A stretch of 64,000 nt of DNA from Paraburkholderia elongata (GTDB lineage: Bacteria; Pseudomonadota; Gammaproteobacteria; Burkholderiales; Burkholderiaceae): the NCBI RefSeq assembly GCF_013177735.1, contig NZ_WOEZ01000178.1:1-64000 (forward strand), written 5' to 3'. The notes under the pieces were generated by a model. It was not told the DNA's origin, did not search any database, and saw nothing but the letters and a program-made list of their open reading frames with translations. How positions within the stretch are numbered: the stretch's first letter is position 1; the number at the start of each line of letters is the position of its first letter. This document shows, piece by piece, positions 17,079-25,326 of the stretch. The position numbers and the translations under genes were made by a program.

Positions 17079-17174
17079 CTAGTAAAACAGCTTGATCGAT
17101 ACCATCGCGCCGATCGTTGCCACCACCGCCGCGATAAGCCACCAACGTGCGATTGTCCTGAATAACCTGATCAT
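17079..17174 (-). CDS. 31-residue single-pass membrane peptide between virB6 and virB7
   Basis: A small frame not usually annotated: MIRLFRTIARWWLIAAVV then ATIGAMVSIKLFY and a TAG stop. It has a basic N-terminus and one membrane helix. The virB6 stop (TAA) is three bases before the ATG, and the GAGG of the last virB6 codons is correctly placed as its ribosome site, so it would be translated by coupling. It could be a small channel subunit, an exclusion peptide or a remnant. I know of no named family. Confidence 0.55.
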   Translation of the reverse strand: MIRLFRTIARWWLIAAVVATIGAMVSIKLFY

Positions 17175-17177
17175 TTT

Positions 17178-18077
17178 TTACGCCTCACTCAAGCTACCGC
17201 CGGTCTTCGGCGATCCGCCGCCGCCCATTTTTCCAAGCGAGCCAGCAAATCTCGCGACGCTACCCAGCTTGCCCACCATCGTCGAGATACCGACACCGCC
17301 CGCGAGAGACGAAGCCAAACCCGGCAGGTTAAGCGAGATAACCCAGAAGGCCAGCCCCATGATGTCCAGGTCAATGACCTGCGCGATAGAGGGGGATCCG
17401 TTCAGCGGTACCACGCCCATCGCGAAATTGACTTCGAGTGCACATGCAGCCGCGAAGAGCGCGACCAGCAGGGTGTAGTTCATGCATTGACCGACCCAGT
17501 TCCAGAAGAACTGTCGGGATGGCGGGAAGAGCGCCGCTGAGATGAACAACGGGCCGAGCGCGAGCAGAAGCCCAAGCGCAAATTTCGCCAGAATGATGTA
17601 CGCAATGGCTATCGCCATGAACGGGCCACCGAAAATGATCATCAGCGCGATCGTCCAGATGGCCGCAATAACCTTCAGGCCGGACGCCTGTGCATAGATC
17701 GCCTGCGCTGCGTTGATGTATGCATTGAGCAGGTTGTCGAGGCCGGACACCGGGTTGCTACCGTTGGTCAACGCGCCGGCCATCTGTTCGCCAAAACCAT
17801 TGAAGAATGGAACGACGTACTCACTGTAGAACTGGATGTTCATCCCGCAGGTCAGGATGAGCGCCCACGTTGCCATGCGCATCAGGAAATCGTTGATCGG
17901 CTCGTCGTTGCGCCCCTGCCAGTACGTCCAGAGAATCAACAGGACATAGATGCTGAAGCAGGTGGCCATCAATGGCGAGATCAGCGCAATGATGTTGCTC
18001 GAACCGGTCGAGATCGTGTTCAAAACGTTCTTGTCGAACGAATTGGTCATTGAGGTGAAAAGCTGGACGTCTGCCAC
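17178..18077 (-). CDS. virB6: VirB6 polytopic inner-membrane protein
   Basis: A 299-residue protein with five or more membrane segments (for example around 24-52, 70-83, 142-166, 170-185 and 196-222). The N-terminal FTSMTNSFDKNVLNTIS and the central periplasmic loop followed by the tryptophan-containing FFWNWVGQCMNYTLL segment fit the TrbL/VirB6 family. VirB6 contacts the DNA as it crosses the inner membrane. A Gly-rich, flexible C-terminus is present. The ATG is preceded by GGAGAT. Confidence 0.9.
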   Translation of the reverse strand: MADVQLFTSMTNSFDKNVLNTISTGSSNIIALISPLMATCFSIYVLLILWTYWQGRNDEPINDFLMRMATWALILTCGMNIQFYSEYVVPFFNGFGEQMAGALTNGSNPVSGLDNLLNAYINAAQAIYAQASGLKVIAAIWTIALMIIFGGPFMAIAIAYIILAKFALGLLLALGPLFISAALFPPSRQFFWNWVGQCMNYTLLVALFAAACALEVNFAMGVVPLNGSPSIAQVIDLDIMGLAFWVISLNLPGLASSLAGGVGISTMVGKLGSVARFAGSLGKMGGGGSPKTGGSLSEA

Positions 18078-18119
18078 GGATATCTCCTGCTTCGGTCAGG
18101 GATTGATGGACGAGCCGGA

Positions 18120-18365
18120 TTACTTCAGCCCGGCCGCGCGGGCTTCGGCATCGTCGCTTGCAGCGTTGATACCCTTCGCCTTACGCTCAGCGGCAAGCTT
18201 GTCGGGCGTCGTGCCGAGAAACGCCGCATCGAACTTCAGATCCTGCTGCTGCTGTTGCTCTTCCTGCAGGTTGTGCTGGTGACGATCCCACGCGAGGTAT
18301 CCGAGATAGCCGGCGATCGCGACCAGCAAAGCGATGATTGAGCCTAGAAGTGTCTTATTGACCAT
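18120..18365 (-). CDS. Small membrane protein between virB5 and virB6 (possible entry-exclusion protein)
   Basis: An 81-residue protein from MVNKTLLGS. It has one N-terminal membrane segment (SIIALLVAIAGYLGYLAW), then a Gln-rich and charged tail (QEEQQQQQD) exposed outside the cytoplasm. Its start overlaps the end of virB5 by about 11 bases. In many P-type systems a small exclusion protein (EexN type, usually a lipoprotein) occupies this slot; here there is no lipobox, so the assignment is positional. The FDAAFLG segment echoes FDNAFLG at the end of VirB5, which may be coincidence or a small duplication. Confidence 0.6.
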   Translation of the reverse strand: MVNKTLLGSIIALLVAIAGYLGYLAWDRHQHNLQEEQQQQQDLKFDAAFLGTTPDKLAAERKAKGINAASDDAEARAAGLK

Positions 18366-19128
18366 TGGTTTTCCCCAGGAATGCGTTGTCGAATTCACGG
18401 TCGCGCTGCTGGTCGGCAAGCTGCAGCTCTGTTTTCTGCAACTCCGCGGTGAGCTGCAGGCGCGTCTGGTCATTTGTGACCATCGCCTCTTCCGCGGCCA
18501 TCCGGTTCTGCAGATCAGCCTTTTGCGCCGGATCCTGCGTCATGTTGGACTGCTGCATCAGCGCCTGGATGTTGTTCAGGCGCGCCATCGTCGCGCTGTA
18601 CGCCTGCTCGTTCATCGCCTTGTTGGCCGCGAGCGTGTCGTAATAGCGCTGCTGACCGGGCGTGCTGGCGCCGGTCATGCTTTCCTGCTGCTCGATCGAC
18701 CGTATCGACGAACTGATACCCGAGAGACCGCCGTTCTTGGCCTGGTCGTAAATGTTTTGCCACTGTTCCGGAAGGTAGTTACGCAGGGACGCATCGTTCA
18801 TGATGTTGCCGAAACTGCTGTTGCCAGTCAGCGCACGGTACTGGTCTTCCTGATTCTGGATCTGCTGCCCCAGCTGCTCGACCTGCATCATCTGTTGCGC
18901 GAGCTCCGCCGGCGAGATGGTCGGCACACCCTGCGCGTGAGCCTGTGAAAACGCACACGCGCACAACAACGCGACCAGACTGCGGCGAGGCCAAAGCGTA
19001 ATTCCCGGCAGATAGGCAAAGGCGCTCATGCCGGCGCGCGTTGATCGTGCCCGCAGCGCCTCGCGAAGGTTCCAGATCGTTGGGCCAACCGGCCGGCGCA
19101 CGGCCGGATAGACATCGGTGCTTTTCAT
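18355..19128 (-). CDS. virB5: VirB5 pilus-tip protein
   Basis: A 257-residue protein from MKSTDVYP, which has AAGGAGGG nine bases upstream. An unusually long N-terminal region of about 45 residues precedes the hydrophobic export signal (SLVALLCACAFSQAHA). The mature protein is helical and Gln-rich, as is usual for VirB5/TrbJ (MMQVEQLGQQIQNQEDQY, MARLNNIQALMQQ). VirB5 sits at the pilus tip and helps mating-pair contact. The position between virB4 and virB6 supports the call. Confidence 0.85.
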   Translation of the reverse strand: MKSTDVYPAVRRPVGPTIWNLREALRARSTRAGMSAFAYLPGITLWPRRSLVALLCACAFSQAHAQGVPTISPAELAQQMMQVEQLGQQIQNQEDQYRALTGNSSFGNIMNDASLRNYLPEQWQNIYDQAKNGGLSGISSSIRSIEQQESMTGASTPGQQRYYDTLAANKAMNEQAYSATMARLNNIQALMQQSNMTQDPAQKADLQNRMAAEEAMVTNDQTRLQLTAELQKTELQLADQQRDREFDNAFLGKTNGQ

Positions 19129-19153
19129 CGTTCCCTCCTTGGGTTGCTGCACA

Positions 19154-21724
19154 TCAGGCAAAAACTTCGTCGTCAACCGGCTGATTAACCGGTGGATAAA
19201 TCTGCGCAAGCTCGGCACGCTTGCGCTCGAGGCCCCGCTGCAGTTCCGCGGACCACAGACGCTCATCGGCGCCGTGCTTCGCCGCGAGCCGCGTGCGCAG
19301 CTTGCGTTCGAATACGCGGTGCAGATGGACGGGCAGCCAGACGTCCGGATCGTCGCCAAACTCGGCGCGCACCCCGTCGCAGATCAGTGCGTTCTCGCGA
19401 TCGCCAGAGAACACCGCAATCGCATCGTCCAAGCCGCTCAGGTCAAAGCTGGCGAAGGCCGACTGGTTGCCCTGCTTGATCAGGAATCGGCGCGACTGTG
19501 GCGTGAGTTTTTTGAATTCCTTGAACTCCTTGCGGCTCATGCCGTCACGCAGATAGGCCTCTTCTTCGGCCGCCGGATCGGCCAGCCAGATCTTCGTGGC
19601 GACCAGACTGCGCAGCGCGGGAAACAGGTCTGCCGCACGCTGTGCCTGTTCCGGCTGTTGTGTGATCAGTCCCATGAATTCCCCTTCTTTACGCCCGCTC
19701 GCCAGCGTTTCCTCGATTTGCTCGCGGATCGTGCGAAAGCGCAGCGGCAGCCAGTACTCTTCGATCACCGTCAGCATCAGGGTGCCTTCCCGACGCATCA
19801 GTTTCTTGAGATGGAACAGGTATGCAAATGCAGGCTCCGACGGCTCATAGTTCTCGACAAGAAACGCCTCAACATCGAACCCGATCCAGCGTTGCTCGCT
19901 CATGTTCAATGAGAGATTGGGCGGGTTATCGAACACCCACCAGAACCGGCCGCCCTCCGACTTGCACCAGATCGACAGACGTGCGCGCAGGCCGTCGTCG
20001 CCCTCGTCCGGAATGCTGTCCAGTAGCAGGCTGAAGCGGCGCAGCCGAACGTCATCGACCCCCATTACCGCATCGACGGCGTTGCGGCAGTGAATCTTCT
20101 CGCCGGCCGTCAGGTCAATCTTGATTGGCTTACCCTGATGGTCGACACCGTTCTTGCGGCCGCACAGTTCGACGAGCCCGTACAGGAATTCGCGATTGTC
20201 TGGCGTGTCGGCGAGTTCGAACGGCGCCCACCCGGTCGGCTTGCCTTTCTCCAGATAGACATAGGCGCCACCCATCGCACGAATGAACACTTCCCAGCCC
20301 CGCCCCTTGTCCAGCACGTACAGCATCGGATCGAAGCGGGACAGCATGCCGGTCGCCGCCACGATGACCGTAGACTTGCCGCTGCCCGTCGTGCCTTTCG
20401 CTTCAAAATGCCCGGCGACCTTCTCCGAAACGTTGATGTCCCCCAGCCGGCTCGCGTGCGAGCTGTAGTTGTACACGCCCGAATCAGAGCGAAACGGGAT
20501 GACGGCTGACCCGTCACCGATCGGGTTACCTTCCGCCTTGCCTGACGAGTAGTCATGGCAGGTGTACATCGCCGCAAAATTGCGCGAGGACTGCACTTTC
20601 GGTCGCGGTTTGACTCGCGCGCCCGGGACTTGTGAGAAGTACGTGAACGGAGCAGACCCCGTCGCGGGCGACCATTCAACTCCACACTCGTTGCGCGAAC
20701 GGGACGCAAACCTGTCGGCGTTCTCCAACGCCTCTTTCGCTGTTTCGCCGTAGATAACCGCCGCGCCGTGATACTCGCCGAACGACAGTTCACCCGTGTT
20801 CACGTAACCCTGTGCGTCGCGCAGTTCCTTGACCTGATGCTTCGCCTTGTCACCGGCCGACTCCAGCTTGTTGATTACCGAATCGATGGTCCGGTTTGAC
20901 TCGAAGCCCGTCATGCAGTTGAACGTATGCGTAATCGTGAATTCCATGTTCAACGTGATCAACGGGTCGAGCTGGCCCCAGCCCGGCTTCTCCGGGCAAC
21001 TGCGAAGGTCGAGGCAGGTTGCAACGCGTCGGTACGCCGGCACGTCGCTCGCCCCGATCTCAAGCGTGTTGTAACCAAAATGCAAATGGCTCGACGGGAT
21101 GACATCGGTGCCGGGTTCCGCTGCGACCGGCAGATCGCCGGTCTTCCCATTGATGAGATAGCTGACGAGCCCATACAACGGCGAGAACAGCATCTTCGTG
21201 CCGTTCATGTGCTTGCGCTCGTACACTTCAAGCAACTCGGCTTCATACTCGGCGAACTGCAGCAGCGCCTGTTGTGCGAGAGACCCGATTTCTTTCAGCC
21301 CGTCGTCGAACTCCTCGTATTTCAGGATTAGCGACAGGTAGTAGCGGTTCTCGAAGAACTTTTCGTCTCCGAAACGTCGCCCGATGTACTCGCGTACGAA
21401 CCACTGCAGGAAGCGTTGTTTGAACCGGTACACACGATCAAAACTCACGCGCTGTCGCACGAACGTTGCGTGATAGCCAAGGCGGCCACCCAGGTCGCGA
21501 CCAAGCTTGCAGTACGCTTCCGTATCGCGATCGAACATGCGCTCCATCGCGACGTTCTCGTGCACCTCGAACGGCACGCCGCGCATGGCCAGCGTCACCA
21601 TGAACCGGTTGCCCTCAAGGTGCTGTACGTGTTTCGTGACCGGATGCCCGTACTTCGGAATCCAGTCTTCCACGGCGCCGATCGCGCCGAGGATTTCGCT
21701 GGTGACGGCTGGTCTGCTTTGCAT
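19154..21724 (-). CDS. virB4: VirB4 secretion ATPase
   Basis: An 856-residue ATPase, the largest and best-conserved part of the system. The CagE/TrbE/VirB N-terminal domain covers about the first 430 residues. The P-loop GTTGSGKST is near residue 445, Walker B-like LMLTVIEEYWL lies near 655, and the conserved Q-rich motif (GLITQQPEQA) follows. VirB4 powers pilus biogenesis and substrate passage at the inner membrane. Its ATG overlaps the virB3 stop by one base. Confidence 0.95.
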   Translation of the reverse strand: MQSRPAVTSEILGAIGAVEDWIPKYGHPVTKHVQHLEGNRFMVTLAMRGVPFEVHENVAMERMFDRDTEAYCKLGRDLGGRLGYHATFVRQRVSFDRVYRFKQRFLQWFVREYIGRRFGDEKFFENRYYLSLILKYEEFDDGLKEIGSLAQQALLQFAEYEAELLEVYERKHMNGTKMLFSPLYGLVSYLINGKTGDLPVAAEPGTDVIPSSHLHFGYNTLEIGASDVPAYRRVATCLDLRSCPEKPGWGQLDPLITLNMEFTITHTFNCMTGFESNRTIDSVINKLESAGDKAKHQVKELRDAQGYVNTGELSFGEYHGAAVIYGETAKEALENADRFASRSRNECGVEWSPATGSAPFTYFSQVPGARVKPRPKVQSSRNFAAMYTCHDYSSGKAEGNPIGDGSAVIPFRSDSGVYNYSSHASRLGDINVSEKVAGHFEAKGTTGSGKSTVIVAATGMLSRFDPMLYVLDKGRGWEVFIRAMGGAYVYLEKGKPTGWAPFELADTPDNREFLYGLVELCGRKNGVDHQGKPIKIDLTAGEKIHCRNAVDAVMGVDDVRLRRFSLLLDSIPDEGDDGLRARLSIWCKSEGGRFWWVFDNPPNLSLNMSEQRWIGFDVEAFLVENYEPSEPAFAYLFHLKKLMRREGTLMLTVIEEYWLPLRFRTIREQIEETLASGRKEGEFMGLITQQPEQAQRAADLFPALRSLVATKIWLADPAAEEEAYLRDGMSRKEFKEFKKLTPQSRRFLIKQGNQSAFASFDLSGLDDAIAVFSGDRENALICDGVRAEFGDDPDVWLPVHLHRVFERKLRTRLAAKHGADERLWSAELQRGLERKRAELAQIYPPVNQPVDDEVFA

Positions 21725-22161
21725 CAGGCCTCCGGATCGAGCTCACGCAGCCGGCGCTCACCCTTGGACAACGGTTTGAAAAAATCGCGATAGACGCGGC
21801 GCTGCCGTCCGTATCGCAGCGGCGCGAGCGTAGCGGTATTGCCGAAGCGCGGGGCGGCTCGCCGGGCATTTAACCGCGCGCGGACCCGCAGCTGCCAGAA
21901 GTAGAAGCGGCAACGCAATTCCAGCCACATGATCCGCAGGCCCTGGTCGTCGGTTTCGCAGATGTGCTTGAAATACAGCAGCACCGGAAAGCCCAGGAAG
22001 ATAAACAGCAGACCGCCTGGTCCGACGAAGAAGGAAATCAGCACGCCGACAAACATCGACGCGACGACGACAACCAGCATCGCCATATAGGGAACGCCCC
22101 AGATGGCCGCCGTGCGGCCAAGGCCGTTGAATCCGGGATAGCGGGTTTTTTCGTCCGACAT
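21724..22161 (-). CDS. virB3: VirB3 inner-membrane protein
   Basis: A 145-residue protein. The short N-terminus YPGFNGLGRTAAIWGVP leads into two adjacent membrane segments (residues about 23-45 and 47-62), and a basic cytoplasmic tail follows. The pattern and order match VirB3, which partners VirB4. At 145 residues it is longer than the usual 90-110 because of an extended Arg-rich C-terminus. Confidence 0.88.
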   Translation of the reverse strand: MSDEKTRYPGFNGLGRTAAIWGVPYMAMLVVVVASMFVGVLISFFVGPGGLLFIFLGFPVLLYFKHICETDDQGLRIMWLELRCRFYFWQLRVRARLNARRAAPRFGNTATLAPLRYGRQRRVYRDFFKPLSKGERRLRELDPEA

Positions 22162-22168
22162 GGCGTGC

Positions 22169-22534
22169 TCAGCTGAACATGTTCCACAGGTACGGTGCGA
22201 GCACGCCGACCACCGAGCCCACCGCCGCCACCTTGCCGCACATCGTCACAAACTCGCTCCAGTGCGCGCGATCGGCCCAGCACTCCGCCCCTTTCCACAT
22301 CAGCACGCAGGCCGCGACGACGCCAAGGAACGAATAAAGCCAGATCTTGAAGGTGGTCGCGCCCTGCGTCGCCGAATCGAGCCCACCACCCGCGAATGCA
22401 AGTTCCGGACCGATTGCGATGCCGAGGGCCATCGTCTGGCGCATATGGGTTGCGATTTGCCGCATTGATATGCGATATGAATAACCTCTCAGTGGTACTA
22501 ATTTCATGGTCGCGAGCTGCGTATTGCGATTCAT
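22169..22534 (-). CDS. virB2: VirB2 pilin
   Basis: About 121 residues from MNRNTQLA, which follows GGAG. A long signal region ends near ELAFAGG. The mature pilin has two hydrophobic segments (FKIWLYSFLGVVAACVLM and VTMCGKVAAVGSVVGVLAPYLW) joined by a charged loop, as in VirB2/TrbC. It is processed and polymerised into the mating pilus. The start at 22549 is an alternative. Confidence 0.87.
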   Translation of the reverse strand: MNRNTQLATMKLVPLRGYSYRISMRQIATHMRQTMALGIAIGPELAFAGGGLDSATQGATTFKIWLYSFLGVVAACVLMWKGAECWADRAHWSEFVTMCGKVAAVGSVVGVLAPYLWNMFS

Positions 22535-22584
22535 GTCTTCTCCTTTCACGTGGTTGAGATCAGGCCGCGTCGTCGCGGCTCAAG

Positions 22585-23244
22585 TCAGTTGCAGTCGTTG
22601 TCACAAGCGGAATCGCCAAATGCATCCCATGACGGGTGCGGTGCGTCCTGTCGTTGTTTTTGGCCACTGCGGCGCGCGGAAGATGTTTTGGCATCGGGCG
22701 CTGCTGCGCGTGCTGGTCTGTCGGACTGACTGTTCATCACAACAGGAACCGCAGGAACGACATTGGTTGAACCTGCCGCCGTCTGAGCGTTGGCAACAAC
22801 GCGCTGTACGTAGCTTGTACCGCCGGCGTCGGCTGTCTCGCCGCGCGTGAAATTGCCGCTGTAGTAGCAGCTGATAGCTGCACGCAATGCCGGTGCGCCC
22901 TGCCCCATTGCTGCGACCGCCCGCTGATAGCAGTCGTGCAGGATGGCGCTGCCCGCGCGCAAGTTTTCGCACGGGTCGAAGGCTGTTTCGTAGGTCAGTC
23001 CGTAGCGTGCGAGATTTGTCTTGTTGACCTGTCCAAGCCCCATGCTGAAGTTGATGCCTTGCGCTTCGAGCGCCTTCGCGGTCGCTACGGCCTCTTCACG
23101 ATCACGCGGCTGACGAACAAGGCGTCCACCGACGACGCCGATCGCGTACGGATTGAAGCCGGACTCGGTCCTCACGACCGCCTGAAGCGTCGTGGGGTGG
23201 ACGTTCGGCGCGCATTGCTGGGCTAACGAGATGAAATCAAGCAT
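22585..23244 (-). CDS. virB1: VirB1 lytic transglycosylase
   Basis: A 219-residue protein with an SLT domain in the first 150 residues. The catalytic Glu is E27 in VVRTESGFNPYAIGV, followed by SMGLGQVNKTNL and the late AISCYYSGN motif. It cuts peptidoglycan so the secretion apparatus can be built. No clear N-terminal signal peptide is visible, as for several plasmid VirB1 homologues. A Lys/Arg-rich, variable tail ends the protein. It is the first gene of the virB operon, behind a palindrome at 23294-23309. Confidence 0.92.
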   Translation of the reverse strand: MLDFISLAQQCAPNVHPTTLQAVVRTESGFNPYAIGVVGGRLVRQPRDREEAVATAKALEAQGINFSMGLGQVNKTNLARYGLTYETAFDPCENLRAGSAILHDCYQRAVAAMGQGAPALRAAISCYYSGNFTRGETADAGGTSYVQRVVANAQTAAGSTNVVPAVPVVMNSQSDRPARAAAPDAKTSSARRSGQKQRQDAPHPSWDAFGDSACDNDCN

Positions 23245-23293
23245 GACTTCCCCCCTCGCCCACGTTACGTCGCCGGCTGTGCCCGAACGATAT

Positions 23294-23309
23294 AATGGCT
23301 TTAGCCATT
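23294..23309. promoter_or_regulatory. Palindrome upstream of the virB operon
   Basis: AATGGCT and AGCCATT form a perfect 7 bp inverted repeat around TT, about 50 bases before the virB1 start. On the minus strand a TCGACA/TATATC-like promoter spans it. It is a good candidate operator for one of the DNA-binding proteins encoded just beyond. Confidence 0.55.
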
Positions 23310-23389
23310 GTCGACCTCTCAGGTTCCAACATTGGTCAGGTCCGCGCCGATGCTCGCTACATCGACGCTGACCGCTCCTACACCCTCAC

Positions 23390-23638
23390 CTACCCTTCCC
23401 TGGCTGGCAGTACCTCGCAAAGATCTGGCTCGCGCGCCTCCTCACGATTTACAACGCCGTCTTTCAGTCCGAGCAAGACTGCCGCGTTGTGCGCGTGACC
23501 GCGCTTGCCCTTTAGCCTTCCCTGCAACACGCCGTTTACGATGTTGCGGGGGATTCCGTGTCTTACGGCCCAGCTCGAAACGGAGACACCACACCGGTCG
23601 AACTCTGCGCGTACCTCTTCCAATGTTTTCAGGGGCAT
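23390..23638 (-). CDS. BcepMu gp16-like DNA-binding protein
   Basis: An 82-residue protein from MPLKTLEEVRAEF. The sequence KTLEEVRAEFDRCGVSVSSWAVRHGIPRNIVNGVL then GRLKGKRGHAHNAAVLLGLKDG is the pattern of the small phage-associated DNA-binding family typified by BcepMu gp16 (helix-turn-helix). It lies directly upstream of virB1 in the same direction and divergent from an XRE gene, with inverted repeats between them. It is therefore a likely repressor or activator of transfer genes, of its own promoter, or both. Confidence 0.75.
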   Translation of the reverse strand: MPLKTLEEVRAEFDRCGVSVSSWAVRHGIPRNIVNGVLQGRLKGKRGHAHNAAVLLGLKDGVVNREEAREPDLCEVLPAREG

Positions 23639-23651
23639 AAGTAGGGACCGT

Positions 23652-23686
23652 ATACTGATCGAGAAAGGACACTTCATCATCAGTAT
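23652..23686. promoter_or_regulatory. Inverted repeat in the divergent regulator promoter
   Basis: ATACTGAT (23652-23659) and ATCAGTAT (23679-23686) are perfect inverted copies with a 19-base spacer. They lie between the divergent gp16-like and XRE genes and are suited to binding a dimeric regulator. Confidence 0.5.
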
Positions 23687-23704
23687 GGGGCATTTTATCC
23701 CCAT
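23685..23704. promoter_or_regulatory. Second inverted repeat in the divergent regulator promoter
   Basis: ATGGGG and CCCCAT flank an 8-base CATTTTAT core. The repeat overlaps the right arm of the neighbouring inverted repeat and ends about 22 bases before the XRE start. It could be a separate operator for the XRE protein. Confidence 0.45.
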
Positions 23705-23726
23705 CTGCAACATACTTACCCAATTT

Positions 23727-24125
23727 ATGCCTTATTCTTTTGGAGCACGTTTGATAGAGGAGCGAGACCGTCTCGGCCTTACACAGGGAGACATCTGCGA
23801 ATCGACAGGCATCAACAGGAAAACGCAATTTGCATACGAAAGGGATCATCGCTATCCCGATGCCGGCTACCTGATGACGCTGCTCAAACATGGTTTTGAT
23901 GTCTCGTACATGCTAAGTGGCGAACGCCCTCCTCGTTATGGCACCGTCCATGAAGCGCTGCTCTGCAATGTGTTAGTTGCTGTCGATACGGAACTGTCTC
24001 GCGCCGGCCGCTCGCTTGATGCTGCGAGGAAGGCCAAACTTGTCGCGCTCCTCTATCAAACCTCCTCCGAGACTGGTCAGGTCGATCCGATCGTCGCGCA
24101 AAAAGCAATCGACCTTCTTTCCTGA
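23727..24125 (+). CDS. XRE-family transcriptional regulator
   Basis: A 132-residue protein started at MPYSFGARL. The N-terminal helix-turn-helix (ARLIEERDRLGLTQGDICESTGINRKTQFAYE) is typical of phage-repressor-like XRE proteins, followed by DVSYMLSGERP and a helical C-terminus for dimerisation. An ATG at 23685 in the same frame would add 14 residues. It is divergent from the gp16-like gene, with operators between, forming a two-regulator switch beside the virB operon. Confidence 0.8.
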   Translation: MPYSFGARLIEERDRLGLTQGDICESTGINRKTQFAYERDHRYPDAGYLMTLLKHGFDVSYMLSGERPPRYGTVHEALLCNVLVAVDTELSRAGRSLDAARKAKLVALLYQTSSETGQVDPIVAQKAIDLLS

Positions 24126-24291
24126 CTATTTCATTACGGAGTGGTCCGCGCCATCGCACTGGAACGGTAGTGACACTATGGCGCAAGGGCAATGGCGAAT
24201 TCAAGCCACCGAATTAGTATGCACAAACACTATGATTAGTAATCCTGATTATTATGCTGCAATAAGGATGTCGTGGATCACGGCAACGGAT

Positions 24292-25314
24292 TCAGTCAAG
24301 CAGACCGTGGGCGGCCGCCTTTTCGACGGCATCTGTAATTCTCGTTGCGCCCGTTTTTCTGGTGATCTGCTGGTAGATCGTTTTATAGACCGTATGTTTG
24401 GACATTCCCAGTCGATCGGCGACGTGGGATGCGCTGGCGCCATCGCGCAGCATCCGCAGGATTTGTGTCTCCTGTTCGCTGAGCTCGTACTTCGCCAGCG
24501 CATTCTGGCGCACCTGCGACACGCGCCAGTCCAGTAGTTCCGACGACATGGCGCGGAACAGCACCCGGTTGTCCCACAGCACGCCCTCACCAGCGGGCAC
24601 CCGGACCGAATTGCTCACATGCAGTAGCCCGACCAGACCATGGCCGTGGATATGCGCCGGGACAACGACCCCGCTCGCAAAGCCGTGCATACGCGCCTCT
24701 GTCACCAGCCAGTGATCGACGCGATGTACATTCACGTGCGACGTAAGCGCAGGTGCAACATTTGTCCTGGCGTATGTTACGTAGGGATCGTTCATGTACC
24801 ACAGCCTTGCGATGTACTGTTGCGTCCAGGCAGGTCTGCAACCAACGAGGTAACGTGTCTCCACGGCATCGCCCGTGGCAGGATTCGCACCGTCAAAACG
24901 GATCCATTGGTAAGTGAACTGCATTCCGCCCAGACCCGCAATGATTGTGCGCACCTTGGACAGCAGCGCACCTTCCGTCGCGCACATTGAAAGCTCGCCG
25001 ATTAATCTTACGGGGTCGCCAGTTTCGACCTGTCTTGGGCGATCACCCTCCGTCGCTGCGACGCACTTCTGCCGGATGCGGTCGTAACTCTCCCGCAGGC
25101 GGGTCTCATATGGATCAGCCGTCACAAAGTCCGACAGAACGTCCACGCTATCTATCGCGACAATCTGGCTGAACGACGCGCCGTCACTCCGGATCAACCT
25201 TCGTGTCAGGATGCAGTCCTGCGACAGACTCAGCTCCACGCACTCGTTGAAAATGTGATGTTCATCTTCATGCAGTGTCGCGGGTGTAGCCACCTCGATC
25301 ACTTTCTCCTGCAT
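24292..25314 (-). CDS. LuxR-family regulator (quorum-sensing solo) with long N-terminus
   Basis: A 340-residue regulator. Residues about 270-335 form the LuxR/GerE helix-turn-helix (LSEQETQILRMLRDGASASHVADRLGMS). Residues about 115-255 match the autoinducer-binding domain: WTQQYIARLWYMNDPYV contains the Trp/Tyr and Asp-Pro ligand residues, and HGFASGVVVPAHIHGHGLVGLLHVS is the usual second block. An extra N-terminal region of about 100 residues of unknown fold makes it longer than the usual 240. No luxI synthase is in the window, so it would respond to host or foreign signals. It is followed upstream by the GGDEF-EAL gene (12-base gap), so the two are probably one transcript, near the virB promoter. 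Confidence 0.82.
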   Translation of the reverse strand: MQEKVIEVATPATLHEDEHHIFNECVELSLSQDCILTRRLIRSDGASFSQIVAIDSVDVLSDFVTADPYETRLRESYDRIRQKCVAATEGDRPRQVETGDPVRLIGELSMCATEGALLSKVRTIIAGLGGMQFTYQWIRFDGANPATGDAVETRYLVGCRPAWTQQYIARLWYMNDPYVTYARTNVAPALTSHVNVHRVDHWLVTEARMHGFASGVVVPAHIHGHGLVGLLHVSNSVRVPAGEGVLWDNRVLFRAMSSELLDWRVSQVRQNALAKYELSEQETQILRMLRDGASASHVADRLGMSKHTVYKTIYQQITRKTGATRITDAVEKAAAHGLLD

Positions 25315-25326
25315 CGCCGCATACCT

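Noticed and set aside
23291..23296. Perfect TATAAT box on the plus strand before virB1
   Set aside because: It overlaps the palindrome, and no plus-strand gene or matching -35 box follows at a sensible distance; a chance match within the operator is more likely.
24292..25314. Possible luxI synthase partner for the LuxR protein
   Set aside because: No frame in the neighbourhood has autoinducer-synthase motifs; the regulator is treated as a solo.
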